A stretch of 8,244 nt of DNA, from positions 1 to 8,244 of the forward strand of contig JALAGK010000283.1 of NCBI GenBank assembly GCA_022712475.1, read 5' to 3'. This document shows, piece by piece, positions 1 through 8,024 of this stretch. Each line of letters opens with the position of its first letter. Position 1 is the stretch's first letter. Source of the stretch: Enterobacteriaceae bacterium. GTDB taxonomy: Bacteria; Pseudomonadota; Gammaproteobacteria; Enterobacterales; Enterobacteriaceae. The notes beneath the pieces are model-generated. The model was not told where the DNA came from and searched no databases. It worked only from the letters and a program-made list of their open reading frames with translations. The translations under genes were made by a program, and so were the position numbers.

Positions 1-320
1 CCACCACCCTGCTCGGTCCCGCGGTGAATAGTGACGCTTTCGCGAATGCGGTTACGATCGCCAATTTCCACACGGGTCGGCTCGCCAGCGTATTTCAGAT
101 CCTGATTAACTTCACCAATAGAAGTGAACTGATAGATCTGGTTATCACGGCCAATTTTGGTATGACCGTTAACGACAACATGCGATTTCAGCTCAGTACC
201 TTCGCCAATTTCGACGTCAGGACCAACCAGGCAGTACGGACCAATGCGGACATTAGCGCCAATAACAGCACCGTCTTCCACAATGGCGGTAGGATGAATA
301 AAGGCGGATTTATCAATCAC
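1..320 (-). CDS. lpxA: UDP-N-acetylglucosamine O-acyltransferase LpxA, N-terminal part (cut by window edge)
   Basis: This is the first 106 residues of LpxA, which transfers R-3-hydroxymyristate from ACP to the 3-OH of UDP-GlcNAc, the first cytoplasmic step of lipid A synthesis. The protein begins [14 protein letters not shown] and shows left-handed beta-helix hexapeptide repeats (for example ANVRIG, GPDVEIG, GHTKIG). Residues known in the family to contact substrate are in place: Asp74 and Lys76 (VNQDLK) and His99 (TIHRG). The catalytic His near residue 125 lies beyond the left edge. The start is GTG at 320-318, as in E. coli, with a GGGAGG Shine-Dalgarno at 334-329. It begins three bases after the fabZ stop, so translational coupling to fabZ is likely. 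The usual length is about 262 residues; the rest, and normally lpxB, should follow outside the window. No frameshift is seen in the visible part. Confidence 0.97.
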   Translation of the reverse strand, partial: MIDKSAFIHPTAIVEDGAVIGANVRIGPYCLVGPDVEIGEGTELKSHVVVNGHTKIGRDNQIYQFTSIGEVNQDLKYAGEPTRVEIGDRNRIRESVTIHRGTEQGG

Positions 321-323
321 GTA

Positions 324-779
324 TCAGGCCTCCCGGTTACGGGCACACATCATCGTCGCTTCACAGACAACTTTACCATCAACCGTCGCCACACCGCTAA
401 AGCGCGTTACGCCACGGCGGGTTTTCTCGAAGGTCACTTCCATAATCATCTGATCGCCCGGTACCACTGGACGCTTGAAGCGCGCGTCGTCGATGCCCGC
501 GAAATAATAGAGTTCACCTGGCTCGAGTTTACCCATGCTTTTAAACGCCAGAATACCAGTGGCCTGAGCCATCGCTTCCAGAATCAGCACGCCGGGGAAA
601 ATCGGTTTGCCAGGGAAGTGGCCCTGGAAAAACGGTTCATTGACAGAAACATTCTTTACAGCGCGCAAAAAACGACCTTCTTCAAAGTCCAGCACACGGT
701 CGACCAGCAGAAAAGGAAAACGGTGCGGCAGAAGCTCAAGAATCTCTTCAATGTGCAGAGTATGAGTGTCAGTAGTCAA
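324..779 (-). CDS. fabZ: 3-hydroxyacyl-[acyl-carrier-protein] dehydratase FabZ
   Basis: FabZ is the cytoplasmic hot-dog-fold dehydratase that converts beta-hydroxyacyl-ACP to trans-2-enoyl-ACP in fatty acid elongation. It competes with LpxA and LpxD for hydroxymyristoyl-ACP, and so helps balance phospholipid against LPS. The 151-residue protein matches the E. coli length. It carries the family hallmark [10 protein letters not shown], with catalytic His54 and Glu68 ([10 protein letters not shown]), and ends CARNREA. The frame stays open upstream to 830, but the extra residues ([10 protein letters not shown] and so on) are not family-like. I chose the TTG at 779-777 because the resulting [13 protein letters not shown] matches E. 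coli FabZ, which also starts at TTG, and because AGGAAG lies 6 bases upstream. The stop is three bases before lpxA. It is separated from lpxD by 110 bases containing a hairpin. Confidence 0.97.
   Translation of the reverse strand: MTTDTHTLHIEEILELLPHRFPFLLVDRVLDFEEGRFLRAVKNVSVNEPFFQGHFPGKPIFPGVLILEAMAQATGILAFKSMGKLEPGELYYFAGIDDARFKRPVVPGDQMIMEVTFEKTRRGVTRFSGVATVDGKVVCEATMMCARNREA
329..334 (-). promoter_or_regulatory. Shine-Dalgarno of lpxA
   Basis: GGGAGG reads on the minus strand 8 bases before the lpxA GTG codon and lies inside the last codons of fabZ. It supports the GTG at 320 as the true start and suggests that ribosomes finishing fabZ can reinitiate on lpxA. Confidence 0.7.
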
Positions 780-783
780 AATA

Positions 784-791
784 CTCTTCCT
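784..791 (-). promoter_or_regulatory. Shine-Dalgarno deciding the TTG start of fabZ
   Basis: AGGAAGAG on the minus strand, with its AGGAAG core 6 bases before TTG at 779, fixes the fabZ start despite the longer open frame upstream. The rare TTG start probably lowers initiation. Confidence 0.7.
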
Positions 792-829
792 GTCTAATAT
801 AAAAAATAAAACGCAATATAACACGAACA

Positions 830-864
830 CGGCCTGCCGCGCTCCGGAGATCGCTGACAGGCCG
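830..864 (-). other. Inverted repeat in the lpxD-fabZ gap
   Basis: The 110 bases between lpxD and fabZ (780-889) hold a 7-base inverted repeat, CGGCCTG (830-836) and CAGGCCG (858-864). Its interior can pair further through GCG/CGC and the 8-base palindrome CTCCGGAG at 842-849. On the mRNA this would form a GC-rich interrupted stem-loop. It is not followed directly by a T tract, because TGTTCGTG comes first, so a simple intrinsic terminator is not supported. A pause, RNase processing or stability element is possible. The AT-rich stretch after it (about 792-826) contains TATATT elements that could serve as a weak -10 for fabZ, but I see no convincing -35. Confidence 0.4.
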
Positions 865-889
865 CGAAATTGATTGCTGAACGCAGTGG

Positions 890-1924
890 TTATGCGCCGC
901 TGGTATCCTGATTGACTTGACGCTCAAGTGCCTTAAGACGCTTGCTCATTTCGTCAATATTCATGACCAGCGCTGCTGTTTTACGCCAGGCTTTATTCGG
1001 TTGCAACGGAATACCCGATGAGTAAACACCCGGTTCCTTAATAGGGCGCATTACCATGCCCATGCCGGTCACAGTAACCTTGTCGCAGATTTCCATATGT
1101 CCGTTAATAACACTGGCACCGCCAATCATGCAATAACGGCCAATTTTAAGGCTGCCTGCCATGATTACACCACCGGCAACCGCAGTATTGTCGCCAATCA
1201 CCACGTTATGTGCAATCTGGCACTGGTTGTCGATAATAACGCCATTGCCAATCTGCGTGTCGTCCAGTGCGCCACGATCAATCGTTGTACAAGCCCCGAT
1301 CTCGACGCGAGAGCCGATGATAACGCGACCAAGCTGAGGGATCTTCACCCAGTTGCCGCGATCGTTAGCATAACCAAAACCGTCCGCGCCGATCACGGTA
1401 CCCGACTGGATAAGGCAATGCTCACCAATCGTGATTTCGTGATATACGCTCACGTTCGCCCACAGGCGAGTACCTGCACCAATGCGGGTATTTTTACCCA
1501 CAAAGCAACCTGCGCCAATCACAACGTTATCGCCCAACTCTACGCCAGATTCGATAACTGCATTGGCACCCACAGCAACATCTACGCCCAGTTTTGCCGT
1601 AGGATCAATAATCGCACTGGGTGCAATATTTGCAGCCGGTTGCGGAGTTGAATCCAGAATTTGCGCCATGCGCGCATAGGTCAGATACGGGTTTTTTACG
1701 ACCAGTGCCGCGCCTTTAGCCCAGGGCAAATCGTCCTGAGTCATTACCACCGCTGACGCCTGGCAGTCTGCCAGTTGCTCGCGATAGCGCGGGTTCACCA
1801 TAAAAGTAATCTGTCCTGCCTGAGCGGACTGCATGGAAGCCACACTGGTGATGGCAACATCGCCATCACCGTGCAGTTCAGCATCCAGCTCGAGGGCTAA
1901 GTCAGCCAGTCGAATGGATGGCAT
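890..1924 (-). CDS. lpxD: UDP-3-O-(3-hydroxymyristoyl)glucosamine N-acyltransferase LpxD
   Basis: LpxD adds the second R-3-hydroxymyristoyl chain, amide-linked at C2 of UDP-3-O-acyl-glucosamine, in the cytoplasmic stage of lipid A synthesis. The 344 residues begin [20 protein letters not shown]. The N-terminal uridine-binding domain spans roughly residues 1-100, followed by a long left-handed beta-helix of hexapeptide repeats (about 105-300) and a C-terminal helical region that binds acyl carrier. The catalytic His239 sits in [13 protein letters not shown]. The protein is about three residues longer than E. coli LpxD (341, from memory) because the C-terminus ends NQDTSGA. The ATG at 1924 is three bases after the skp stop. 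Its Shine-Dalgarno is poor (AGG 11 bases upstream, inside skp), so coupling to skp translation is likely. Confidence 0.98.
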   Translation of the reverse strand: MPSIRLADLALELDAELHGDGDVAITSVASMQSAQAGQITFMVNPRYREQLADCQASAVVMTQDDLPWAKGAALVVKNPYLTYARMAQILDSTPQPAANIAPSAIIDPTAKLGVDVAVGANAVIESGVELGDNVVIGAGCFVGKNTRIGAGTRLWANVSVYHEITIGEHCLIQSGTVIGADGFGYANDRGNWVKIPQLGRVIIGSRVEIGACTTIDRGALDDTQIGNGVIIDNQCQIAHNVVIGDNTAVAGGVIMAGSLKIGRYCMIGGASVINGHMEICDKVTVTGMGMVMRPIKEPGVYSSGIPLQPNKAWRKTAALVMNIDEMSKRLKALERQVNQDTSGA

Positions 1925-1927
1925 GAA

Positions 1928-2422
1928 TTATTTAACCTGCTTGAGCACATCAGAAGTGATGTCTTTAATACTGCTGCTGTTGTAAGCAACGGTGCTGGCG
2001 TCAACAACCAGATCGATGCTCTGGTCATCAGCCACTTTCTTCACCGCACTCTGGATACGCGTAACCAGCTTGCCACGCTCTTCGTTAGAACGACGTGCGC
2101 GATCCTGCTCGAAAGACTGCGCCTTGCTGGAGAAGCTTTCACGCTGGGTCATCACGTCTTTTTCCAGCTTGCTGCGCTCGCTCGCCTTCATGGTCGCGCC
2201 GTCGCGCTGAAGACGCTGCATCTTGGTCTTCAGGTCGCCTTCCATACGCTGCAGCTCGCTTGCACGGCCTTTAAATTCATTTTCCAGAGTTTTGGAGACA
2301 CCGGTATTCTGCGCAACCTGCTGGAACAGGTTAGACATATTCACGATGGCAATTTTATCCGCTGCCTGCGCAGAGGTCGCCATGGCCAGGCCAACGCCTG
2401 CAGCAATTAACCACTTTTTCAC
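1928..2422 (-). CDS. skp: Periplasmic chaperone Skp (OmpH)
   Basis: Skp is a trimeric, jellyfish-shaped periplasmic holdase that carries unfolded outer-membrane proteins to the Bam complex. The 164-residue precursor starts [20 protein letters not shown], a Sec signal peptide with likely cleavage after AQA before ADKIAIVN. The mature chain of about 144 residues has a small beta body at both ends (DKIAIVNM and [10 protein letters not shown]) flanking the long charged coiled-coil tentacle. It ends DVLKQVK as in E. coli. The frame is open up to 2536, but the GTG at 2422-2420 is chosen because it gives an exact signal peptide and has AAGGAG 6 bases upstream. It has three more residues than E. coli Skp (161, from memory), falling around [13 protein letters not shown] in the tentacle. 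It sits between bamA and lpxD, three bases before lpxD. Confidence 0.97.
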   Translation of the reverse strand: MKKWLIAAGVGLAMATSAQAADKIAIVNMSNLFQQVAQNTGVSKTLENEFKGRASELQRMEGDLKTKMQRLQRDGATMKASERSKLEKDVMTQRESFSSKAQSFEQDRARRSNEERGKLVTRIQSAVKKVADDQSIDLVVDASTVAYNSSSIKDITSDVLKQVK

Positions 2423-2428
2423 TATAAA

Positions 2429-2434
2429 CTCCTT
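2429..2434 (-). promoter_or_regulatory. Strong Shine-Dalgarno deciding the GTG start of skp
   Basis: AAGGAG on the minus strand, 6 bases before GTG at 2422, is the best ribosome-binding site in the window. It fits an abundant periplasmic protein and rules out the longer upstream reading, which would place the signal peptide inside the protein. Confidence 0.8.
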
Positions 2435-2445
2435 ACCATGCCATA

Positions 2446-2474
2446 TATACCCGAGGGTACGTTTCAGCTTAATC
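2446..2474 (-). promoter_or_regulatory. Possible sigma70 promoter in front of skp
   Basis: On the minus strand TTAAGC is followed after 17 bases by TATATA, which continues into TATATATGG. It would start transcription about 20 bases before the skp GTG. The -10 is reasonable but the -35 matches the consensus at only about three of six positions. This is a weak pattern-based call, and skp may depend wholly on upstream transcription. Confidence 0.3.
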
Positions 2475-2494
2475 GGGCGGAAAATTCCGCCCGA
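2473..2494 (-). repeat. Perfect inverted repeat between bamA and skp
   Basis: TCGGGCGGAA (2473-2482) and TTCCGCCCGA (2485-2494) are perfect 10-base inverted arms around two central bases. They lie in the 114-base gap between bamA and skp. The RNA would form a stable GC-rich hairpin 43 bases after the bamA stop. On the minus strand TTAAGCTG follows, so there is no T tract and it is not a canonical intrinsic terminator. A role in protecting the bamA 3' end, pausing or differential expression of bamA and skp is inference. Confidence 0.6.
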
Positions 2495-2536
2495 AAATGT
2501 CGCTACACTGAATTCACATTCCCTTGTCGCGAGCAA

Positions 2537-4942
2537 TTACCAGGTTTTACCAATGTTAAACTGGAACTGCTCTGATTTGTCTCCATCGTATTTCTTAAAC
2601 GGCTGGGCGTAGGAGAAGACCAACGGCCCCAATGGCGACATCCACTGCAAAGCAAGACCGGCTGACATACGAATGTTGCTCGGCTCACTGTAATCAGGAA
2701 TACCAGCTGCACGGGTTGCTGCCGTGTTTTCCCAGTTGGTATCCCAGACCGTACCGGCATCCACAAACAGAGAAGTACGAACAGAGTTGGCGTATTTCTC
2801 GCTAATGAACGGCGTCGGCGTAATCAGCTCAAGGCTGGCAACCCCCATGGCGTTACCACCGATAGCATCATCGGAATTACACAGCGATGCGCTGTTACAG
2901 TTGTTGGTATTCGGACCGTAGTAAGCAGCTTTTGGACCAATGTTATTGGTCTGGAAGCCACGTACAGAGCTCGAACCACCGGCGTAGAAGTTCTCGTAGA
3001 ACGGCATTTCTTTACTGCCCAGACCGTCGCCGTAGCCCCAACGGGTACGACCCAGCACAACCCAGGTGCGATCCTCATTGAGTGGCATATAGCTTGCCGT
3101 GTCCAGTGTGACTTTGTAGAACTCGTTATCAGACCCTGGAATGGTGACTTTACCATTCAGGTTCACACGGTTCCCTTTCGTCGGGAAGAAGCCACGGTCG
3201 AGGTTGTTAAACGTCCAGCCGTAGTTAAACGTAAAGTCATCTGCCGAGAAGTCATTATTCGTAGACGTGGTGCTCGGGTTCTTACCCTGGGAATCCAGGT
3301 AACGCCACATCGCAATCTGCGGTTGCATGTCAGACAGATCGTTATGAACGTAACCCAGACCTACACGTAGCGAGTTGTACTCGTTGATCGGGAAGCCCAA
3401 CGTACCGTCAAGGCCATAGCTCTTGTTAGTGTATGTTGAGAGGTCTGCATCATCTGCTTTAAAGTCGTTATAGAAAATACGACCACCAAGACTCACACCA
3501 TCAACCGTAAAATATGGGTTGGTCACCGCAAGTTCAGTATACGTCTGGTAGGAGTTCTTGGTGCCGTTGATGCCTACCGAGTAGCCCGTACCCAGCCAGT
3601 TATCCTGCTGAACACCCGCCTGGAAGCTCACACCACTTTCCGTACCGTAACCCACACCGAAGTTCAGGCTACCGGTGTTACGCTCTTTGACCTTATAGAC
3701 CAGATCAACCTGGTCCGGACTGCCTGGCACACGCTGCGTGTCGACATCCACCGTTTCAAAATAACCGGTACGGTTCAGACGCTCTTTACCCTGGTCGACC
3801 AGGTCGCTGCCCAGCCACGCACCTTCCATCTGGCGCATTTCACGGCGCAGTACGGAATCTTTAGAGGTGTCATTACCGGTAAAACGGATTTTGCGCACGT
3901 AATAACGGTTGCCGGAATCCACACTCACGTGCAGCTTCACGGTTTTATCGGCATCGTTAATTTCTGGCTGCGTCATCACACGCGGATAGGCGTAACCGTA
4001 ACGACCCAACAGTTTTTTGATGTCGTCTTCCATGCGGGTCACTTTGGTGCCGTTATACAGCTCGCCTGGCTGAATCTTGGTCAGGCTTTCAATTTCGGCA
4101 GAGTGACCCGCCAGGTTGCCATTCACTTCAACGCCAGCAATCTTGTACTGATCGCCTTCGGTCACGTTGATGGTAACGTAGATCCCCTTCTTATCCGGGG
4201 TCAGGCTCACCTGAGTGGAGTCGATATTGAAACGGGCATAGCCGCGATCGAGATAGAAGCTGCGTAGGGTTTCAAGATCACCCGCCAGTTTCTGTTTCTG
4301 GTATTTACGATCGCCGACCAGGTTCCACCACGGCACTTCGTCACGAAGTTGGAAGCGGGAAATGAGTTCTTCGGTGCTGTAGGCGTGGTTGCCAACGATG
4401 TTGATCTGCTGGATCTTCGCCGACACCCCTTCCTGGAACACCAGCTTCAGGTCTACACGGTTACGTGGTAGTGGTGTGACAACAGCTTTCACGCTGGCAC
4501 TGTATTTACCGACGCTGTAGTAGAAATCCTCCAGTCCTTTTTCGATATCGGACAAGGTGGTGCGGTCAAGGGATTCTCCCACACGCACGCCAGAAGCCTC
4601 GAGGTTTTGCTTGAGCATGTCATCCTTGACCGACTTGTTGCCGGTGAAGGTGATACTCGCGATTGTCGGGCGTTCTTTCACCTGGACCAGCAGCGTTTCG
4701 CCGTCGCGCAAAACACGTACGTCCTCAAAGTTACCTGTGGCAAAAAGCGAACGGATAGTATTACTGATGTCATCATCAGTCACCGTATCGCCAACGCGCA
4801 CAGGCATGCTAAGGAGGGCCGCACCAACGGCGACTCGCTGCAGGCCTTCGAAATGAATATCTCTCACTACGAACCCGTCTGCACCGTAAACGGTGGCGCT
4901 GCTGAAGAGCAGCGACGCTATGAGCAACTTTTTCATCGCCAT
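2537..4942 (-). CDS. bamA: Outer membrane protein assembly factor BamA
   Basis: BamA is the essential Omp85-family insertase that folds beta-barrel proteins into the outer membrane as the core of the Bam complex. The 801-residue precursor has the signal peptide [20 protein letters not shown], cleaved before ADGFVV. By alignment with E. coli it has five POTRA domains at about 24-91, 92-172, 175-263, 266-344 and 347-421, then a 16-strand barrel ending in the C-terminal Trp (QFNIGKTW). The loop 6 VRGF motif is at 660-663, with Arg661. Loop 6 is about nine or more residues shorter than in E. coli but keeps a cysteine pair (Cys682 and Cys688) where E. coli has its Cys690-Cys700 disulfide. The ATG at 4942 has AGGAAG 14 bases upstream, longer spacing than usual; no nearer in-frame alternative exists. 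It starts 31 bases after rseP. Confidence 0.99.
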   Translation of the reverse strand: MAMKKLLIASLLFSSATVYGADGFVVRDIHFEGLQRVAVGAALLSMPVRVGDTVTDDDISNTIRSLFATGNFEDVRVLRDGETLLVQVKERPTIASITFTGNKSVKDDMLKQNLEASGVRVGESLDRTTLSDIEKGLEDFYYSVGKYSASVKAVVTPLPRNRVDLKLVFQEGVSAKIQQINIVGNHAYSTEELISRFQLRDEVPWWNLVGDRKYQKQKLAGDLETLRSFYLDRGYARFNIDSTQVSLTPDKKGIYVTINVTEGDQYKIAGVEVNGNLAGHSAEIESLTKIQPGELYNGTKVTRMEDDIKKLLGRYGYAYPRVMTQPEINDADKTVKLHVSVDSGNRYYVRKIRFTGNDTSKDSVLRREMRQMEGAWLGSDLVDQGKERLNRTGYFETVDVDTQRVPGSPDQVDLVYKVKERNTGSLNFGVGYGTESGVSFQAGVQQDNWLGTGYSVGINGTKNSYQTYTELAVTNPYFTVDGVSLGGRIFYNDFKADDADLSTYTNKSYGLDGTLGFPINEYNSLRVGLGYVHNDLSDMQPQIAMWRYLDSQGKNPSTTSTNNDFSADDFTFNYGWTFNNLDRGFFPTKGNRVNLNGKVTIPGSDNEFYKVTLDTASYMPLNEDRTWVVLGRTRWGYGDGLGSKEMPFYENFYAGGSSSVRGFQTNNIGPKAAYYGPNTNNCNSASLCNSDDAIGGNAMGVASLELITPTPFISEKYANSVRTSLFVDAGTVWDTNWENTAATRAAGIPDYSEPSNIRMSAGLALQWMSPLGPLVFSYAQPFKKYDGDKSEQFQFNIGKTW

Positions 4943-4956
4943 CGTTGTTATGCGTT

Positions 4957-4962
4957 CTTCCT
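4957..4962 (-). promoter_or_regulatory. Distant Shine-Dalgarno of bamA
   Basis: AGGAAG on the minus strand lies 14 bases before the bamA ATG, beyond the usual 5 to 10. It falls between the rseP stop (4974) and the start, and nothing closer to the ATG resembles a ribosome-binding site. Confidence 0.5.
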
Positions 4963-4973
4963 AACCCAACTCT

Positions 4974-6326
4974 CTATAACCGAGAGAAATCATTGAAAAG
5001 TGCAAGCCCCATTAACAGCACCAGCAGTATTGAGCCAATGCGATAACTAAAGTCTTGAACTCGCTCGGAAACCGGTCCGCCTTTTAGCTTTTCAATCGCC
5101 AAAAACAGCAAGTGTCCACCGTCCAGAACAGGCAGCGGGAACAGGTTTATTATCCCCAGATTGACGCTAATAAGCGCCAGGAACATGAGGAAGTAGATGA
5201 CCCCGTAATCCGCTGAAACACCTGCCCCCTGCGCGATGGAGATAGGCCCACTGAGATTATTCAGTTTAACATCACCGGTTAGTAATTTCCCCAGCATATT
5301 CACCGTCAGCTTCATCAGTTGCCACGTCTTTGCTGTGGCTTCGATAGCAGCATTAAACGGCCCATACTGGCGCACAGTTTTGTACTCTGGTGGCATAGGA
5401 ATAAGCGTCGGGACGACCCCGGCAAACCCTTCTGCCTTTGCTTTACCCGGTTTTGTATCCGGTATCAGCGTCAAAGACAAGGGGTTGCCCTGCCTTTCAA
5501 TATTCAGTTGTAACTCGCGCCCTGGATTGTCACGCACCAGGTTTACAAAAACCGCCCATGTACTGAGTGGTAGGCCCTCGACTTTAACGATCCTGTCCCC
5601 GGCTTGCAAACCGGCTTTGCTGGCTGCAGAGCCCGCCTGAACTTCCGCGAGTACTGGGTCAATGCTCGGCCCGCGCGGAATCAACCCCAGCGATGTCACA
5701 GGATCCTGACGGTCCGGCTCAAAATGCCAGTTGCGCAGGTCGAGGCGTTTTTCACTACGCTCATCGGTGCCAAAGGGTGCCACAGTCACCGTGGCTGACG
5801 CATCACCAATTTTACCGATTAATGCCAGGCGCACAGCATCCCAGTCTGGCGTTTCGATACCGTCAATCGCTTTAAGTTCCATACCAGGCGCAATTTGTGC
5901 CTGAGACGCGAGCGAATCGGCGGTTATTTCACCAACTACCGGACGAACACTCGGCACACCCATCATAAAGACGAGCCAGTACGCTACGATAGCAAACAGG
6001 AAATTCGCCACGGGGCCGGCAGCGATAATCGCGGCACGCTGAGAGACGCTTTTGTTGTTGAAAGCCTGGTGACGCAACTCTGGCACGACTGGCTCTACAC
6101 GCTCATCGAGCATTTTAACGTAGCCGCCAAGCGGTATCAGTGCGAGAACAAATTCTGTACCGTGCTTATCGGTACGGCTATAGAGTGCTTTACCAAAGCC
6201 AATTGAAAAGCGTTCGACACGCACACCGCAGCGCCGGGCAACCCAGAAATGGCCAAATTCATGCACGGTGATAAGGATCCCCAGTGCAACGATAAATGCG
6301 GCCAGGTTCCAGAGAATGCTCAGCAT
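4974..6326 (-). CDS. rseP: Site-2 intramembrane zinc metalloprotease RseP (sigmaE activation)
   Basis: RseP cuts the transmembrane segment of anti-sigma factor RseA after DegS has cleaved it, releasing sigmaE when outer-membrane protein assembly fails; it also clears remnant signal peptides. The 450 residues match the E. coli length. The zinc-binding HEFGH motif (His22, Glu23, His26) is in the first membrane segment, and the second active-site motif [12 protein letters not shown] supplies Asp402. Two periplasmic PDZ domains lie at about 115-220 and 222-309, the latter with [20 protein letters not shown]. Other membrane segments are seen near [14 protein letters not shown] and in the C-terminal 60 residues. 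The frame is open to 6374 but the ATG at 6326 gives [16 protein letters not shown] with AAGGA 7 bases upstream, overlapping the cdsA stop. It ends in TAG. Its 3' region may carry promoters for bamA. Confidence 0.98.
   Translation of the reverse strand: MLSILWNLAAFIVALGILITVHEFGHFWVARRCGVRVERFSIGFGKALYSRTDKHGTEFVLALIPLGGYVKMLDERVEPVVPELRHQAFNNKSVSQRAAIIAAGPVANFLFAIVAYWLVFMMGVPSVRPVVGEITADSLASQAQIAPGMELKAIDGIETPDWDAVRLALIGKIGDASATVTVAPFGTDERSEKRLDLRNWHFEPDRQDPVTSLGLIPRGPSIDPVLAEVQAGSAASKAGLQAGDRIVKVEGLPLSTWAVFVNLVRDNPGRELQLNIERQGNPLSLTLIPDTKPGKAKAEGFAGVVPTLIPMPPEYKTVRQYGPFNAAIEATAKTWQLMKLTVNMLGKLLTGDVKLNNLSGPISIAQGAGVSADYGVIYFLMFLALISVNLGIINLFPLPVLDGGHLLFLAIEKLKGGPVSERVQDFSYRIGSILLVLLMGLALFNDFSRL
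5029..5056 (-). promoter_or_regulatory. Weak sigmaE-like promoter candidate near the end of rseP
   Basis: AAGACTT (5056-5050) is followed after 16 bases by TCAAT (5033-5029) on the minus strand. Spacing fits sigmaE, and the start would lie about 80 bases before bamA. The -35 has GAC rather than the well-conserved AAC, and the bases also encode the conserved RseP segment [10 protein letters not shown], so the match may be chance. Confidence 0.2.
5853..5880 (-). promoter_or_regulatory. sigmaE-like promoter candidate inside rseP, facing bamA
   Basis: GGAACTT (5880-5874) on the minus strand matches the sigmaE -35 consensus at all seven positions. It is followed after 16 bases, the preferred spacing, by TCGAA (5857-5853), an acceptable -10 with the conserved TC. 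Transcription would begin about 900 bases before bamA and could raise bamA and the downstream genes under envelope stress, which is known for bamA, skp and lpxD in E. coli. The motif lies in codons for ELKAIDGIE, so it may be a coincidence of coding sequence. Confidence 0.35.
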
Positions 6327-6336
6327 GGATAAGTCC

Positions 6337-7194
6337 TTAGAGGGTCCGAAAAACCAGCAATAGCAGGCAGGCAAAGACCGGCACGGCCGCCGTCAGGCTG
6401 TCGATACGATCAAGCACCCCGCCGTGGCCCGGAATCAGATGCCCGCTGTCTTTAATGCCCGCTTCACGTTTGAACATGCTCTCAGTCAAGTCGCCCAGCA
6501 CAGACACCAGTGCTGCGGCAACGGAGCACACCAGCAACACAGACGGCGCGATGTCCAGATGCGTCGAGGCGCCAAAAATCCACGCGATAATCGCTGAGGT
6601 CAACAGACCGCCAAGAAATCCCTGCCAGGTCTTACCTGGAGAGACTTTTGGAGCGAGCTTATGTTTACCAAACATTTTGCCAAACACATATGCGCCGGAA
6701 TCAGCTCCCCAGACCAACACCATCACGTAAAGCAGCCAGAGAGCACCCGTGTAATGGTTGGTGTCGTAATGCCAGTTGCGTAGCACCACCATACCCCAGA
6801 AAAACGGCACAATGGTCAGCAATCCAAAGACAAGACGCAGAACGCGAGACTGCCGCCATGCGGTAGCGGAGCGGGGATATGTCAGCACCATCAGTAGCGC
6901 CACTATCCACCAGGCAAGGGATGCCCACAGTACGCCGTCAATAATCGGCACACTTGCGCTTTGATGATATTCAGGAAGAATAAACAGCATGACCGCCAAC
7001 AGCAGGCCACACAGTACAGCAAGCCAGACGCGCTGCGAACGGCTTGTAAAACCGCTAAGCTGGCCCCACTCCCAGGCTGCAAGCATGCAGACAACCAGCG
7101 TGGTAATAGCAAAACCCACCGGCGGCAGCCACAGCAGGGCGGCAATCACGGCGGGAATTAACACAAGCGCAGAAATCAGGCGATACTTTAGCAA
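6337..7194 (-). CDS. cdsA: Phosphatidate cytidylyltransferase (CDP-diacylglycerol synthase) CdsA
   Basis: CdsA converts phosphatidic acid and CTP to CDP-diacylglycerol, the precursor of all major phospholipids, in the inner membrane. The 285 residues equal the E. coli length. The chain is very hydrophobic, with several membrane segments (for example about 7-40, 56-73, 88-105, 120-137, 151-165 and 198-231). The cytidylyltransferase signature runs from Ser239 to Asp265: [14 protein letters not shown], then [11 protein letters not shown], with the metal- and CTP-binding acidic and basic residues intact. The start is TTG at 7194-7192, giving [14 protein letters not shown] as in E. coli; GGGGG lies 6 bases upstream, and the in-frame ispU stop just before it rules out a longer protein. 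It begins 12 bases after ispU and ends 10 bases before rseP. Confidence 0.98.
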   Translation of the reverse strand: MLKYRLISALVLIPAVIAALLWLPPVGFAITTLVVCMLAAWEWGQLSGFTSRSQRVWLAVLCGLLLAVMLFILPEYHQSASVPIIDGVLWASLAWWIVALLMVLTYPRSATAWRQSRVLRLVFGLLTIVPFFWGMVVLRNWHYDTNHYTGALWLLYVMVLVWGADSGAYVFGKMFGKHKLAPKVSPGKTWQGFLGGLLTSAIIAWIFGASTHLDIAPSVLLVCSVAAALVSVLGDLTESMFKREAGIKDSGHLIPGHGGVLDRIDSLTAAVPVFACLLLLVFRTL

Positions 7195-7200
7195 AAGCGA

Positions 7201-7205
7201 CCCCC
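7201..7205 (-). promoter_or_regulatory. Shine-Dalgarno of cdsA (TTG start)
   Basis: GGGGG on the minus strand lies 6 bases before the cdsA TTG and directly after the ispU TGA (7209-7207). The site is weak and paired with a rare start codon, which fits modest, ispU-coupled translation. Confidence 0.5.
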
Positions 7206-7206
7206 A

Positions 7207-7965
7207 TCAGGCATTGTTGCCACCCGGTGTCGTTCCACCAAAACGTCTTTCGCGGTTTGCAAAGGCATGTAGTGCACCTTCAAAATCTTGTTCATCGAAA
7301 TCGGGCCAGAGAACATCGGTAAAGTAGAGTTCAGCATAGGCTATCTGCCACAGCAAAAAATTGCTGATGCGATGCTCTCCCCCTGTCCTTATTACTAAAT
7401 CCACAGGGACCAGTTCGCTCATGCAGATCTGCTGACTCAGCATTTCTTCATCAATCTGGTCTGGGGTCAACTGCCCTTCCTGAACCAGACTCGCGAGCTG
7501 CTTTACTCCCTGAAGAATATCCCAACGACCACCATAGTTGGCGGCGATATTCAGCGTCAGCCCGGTATTCTGGCTGGTCAGCGCTTCCGCTTTCTGGATG
7601 CGCTCCTGCAAACGCGAGTTAAATCGACCGGTATCACCGATAACACGTAAACGAACGTTGTTACGGTGCAGGTTTTTGACTTCACTGTCGAGCGCCCAGG
7701 TAAACAACTCCATCAGCGCACTGACTTCCTGCGCCGGGCGGCTCCAGTTTTCACTACTAAAAGCATACAGCGTCAACGCGTCAATGCCATTGTTCGCTGC
7801 GAAAACCACCGCGCGCCGCACGGATTTTGCACCAGCCTTGTGGCCAAAGACTCGCATCTTCCCTTGTCTTTTTGCCCAGCGGCCGTTGCCATCCATAATA
7901 ATGGCGACATGGCGTGCACCGTGCGCAGGTGCGTTTTCGCTTAATGGTTGATTAGCAGACAACAT
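7207..7965 (-). CDS. ispU: Di-trans,poly-cis-undecaprenyl-diphosphate synthase (UppS/IspU)
   Basis: This cytoplasmic cis-prenyltransferase adds eight isopentenyl units to farnesyl diphosphate, giving C55 undecaprenyl diphosphate, the lipid carrier for peptidoglycan and O-antigen. The 252 residues include [13 protein letters not shown] near the N-terminus, with catalytic Asp25. The C-terminal signature [11 protein letters not shown] followed by [15 protein letters not shown] holds the pyrophosphate-binding Arg193, Arg199 and Ser201 and the metal-binding Glu212. The frame is open upstream to 8022, but that GTG lacks a Shine-Dalgarno and lies against the terminator. The ATG at 7965 gives [10 protein letters not shown], matching E. 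coli from its second Met; the codon equivalent to the first E. coli Met is GTT here. AGGGA is 13 bases upstream, a long spacing. Stop TGA is 12 bases before cdsA. Confidence 0.97.
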   Translation of the reverse strand: MLSANQPLSENAPAHGARHVAIIMDGNGRWAKRQGKMRVFGHKAGAKSVRRAVVFAANNGIDALTLYAFSSENWSRPAQEVSALMELFTWALDSEVKNLHRNNVRLRVIGDTGRFNSRLQERIQKAEALTSQNTGLTLNIAANYGGRWDILQGVKQLASLVQEGQLTPDQIDEEMLSQQICMSELVPVDLVIRTGGEHRISNFLLWQIAYAELYFTDVLWPDFDEQDFEGALHAFANRERRFGGTTPGGNNA

Positions 7966-8024
7966 AACGCGTGTAATTTCCCTGATAAGGATTAAGCGGT
8001 TCAGGAATACAGAAGCCTTCACGT

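Noticed and set aside
24..797. A 257-codon open frame on the plus strand opposite fabZ and lpxA
   Set aside because: It lies wholly antisense to two well-identified essential genes, has no family-like composition or motif, and is explained by the codon bias of the genes on the other strand.
780..830. N-terminal extension of fabZ with a hydrophobic stretch ([12 protein letters not shown])
   Set aside because: It comes from AT-rich leader sequence; family alignment and the AGGAAG site place the start at TTG 779.
1010..1036. GGAACCG near the lpxD 3' end as a sigmaE -35 for fabZ
   Set aside because: No TC-containing -10 occurs at 15-17 bases, and the bases encode the conserved [11 protein letters not shown] segment.
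1097..1651. A 184-codon plus-strand open frame opposite lpxD
   Set aside because: It mirrors the hexapeptide-repeat coding of lpxD. Its translation is rich in Asn, Ala, Thr and Cys without recognisable domains, and it is a shadow frame.
2503..3156. Minus-strand open frames overlapping bamA in other frames (2503-2766 and 2824-3156)
   Set aside because: bamA is intact through this region, so these are out-of-frame readings of a conserved gene; there is no Shine-Dalgarno or plausible product.
7966..8022. N-terminal extension of ispU to a GTG at 8022
   Set aside because: The extra 19 residues are absent from E. coli UppS, the GTG has no Shine-Dalgarno, and it sits against the T tract of the terminator.
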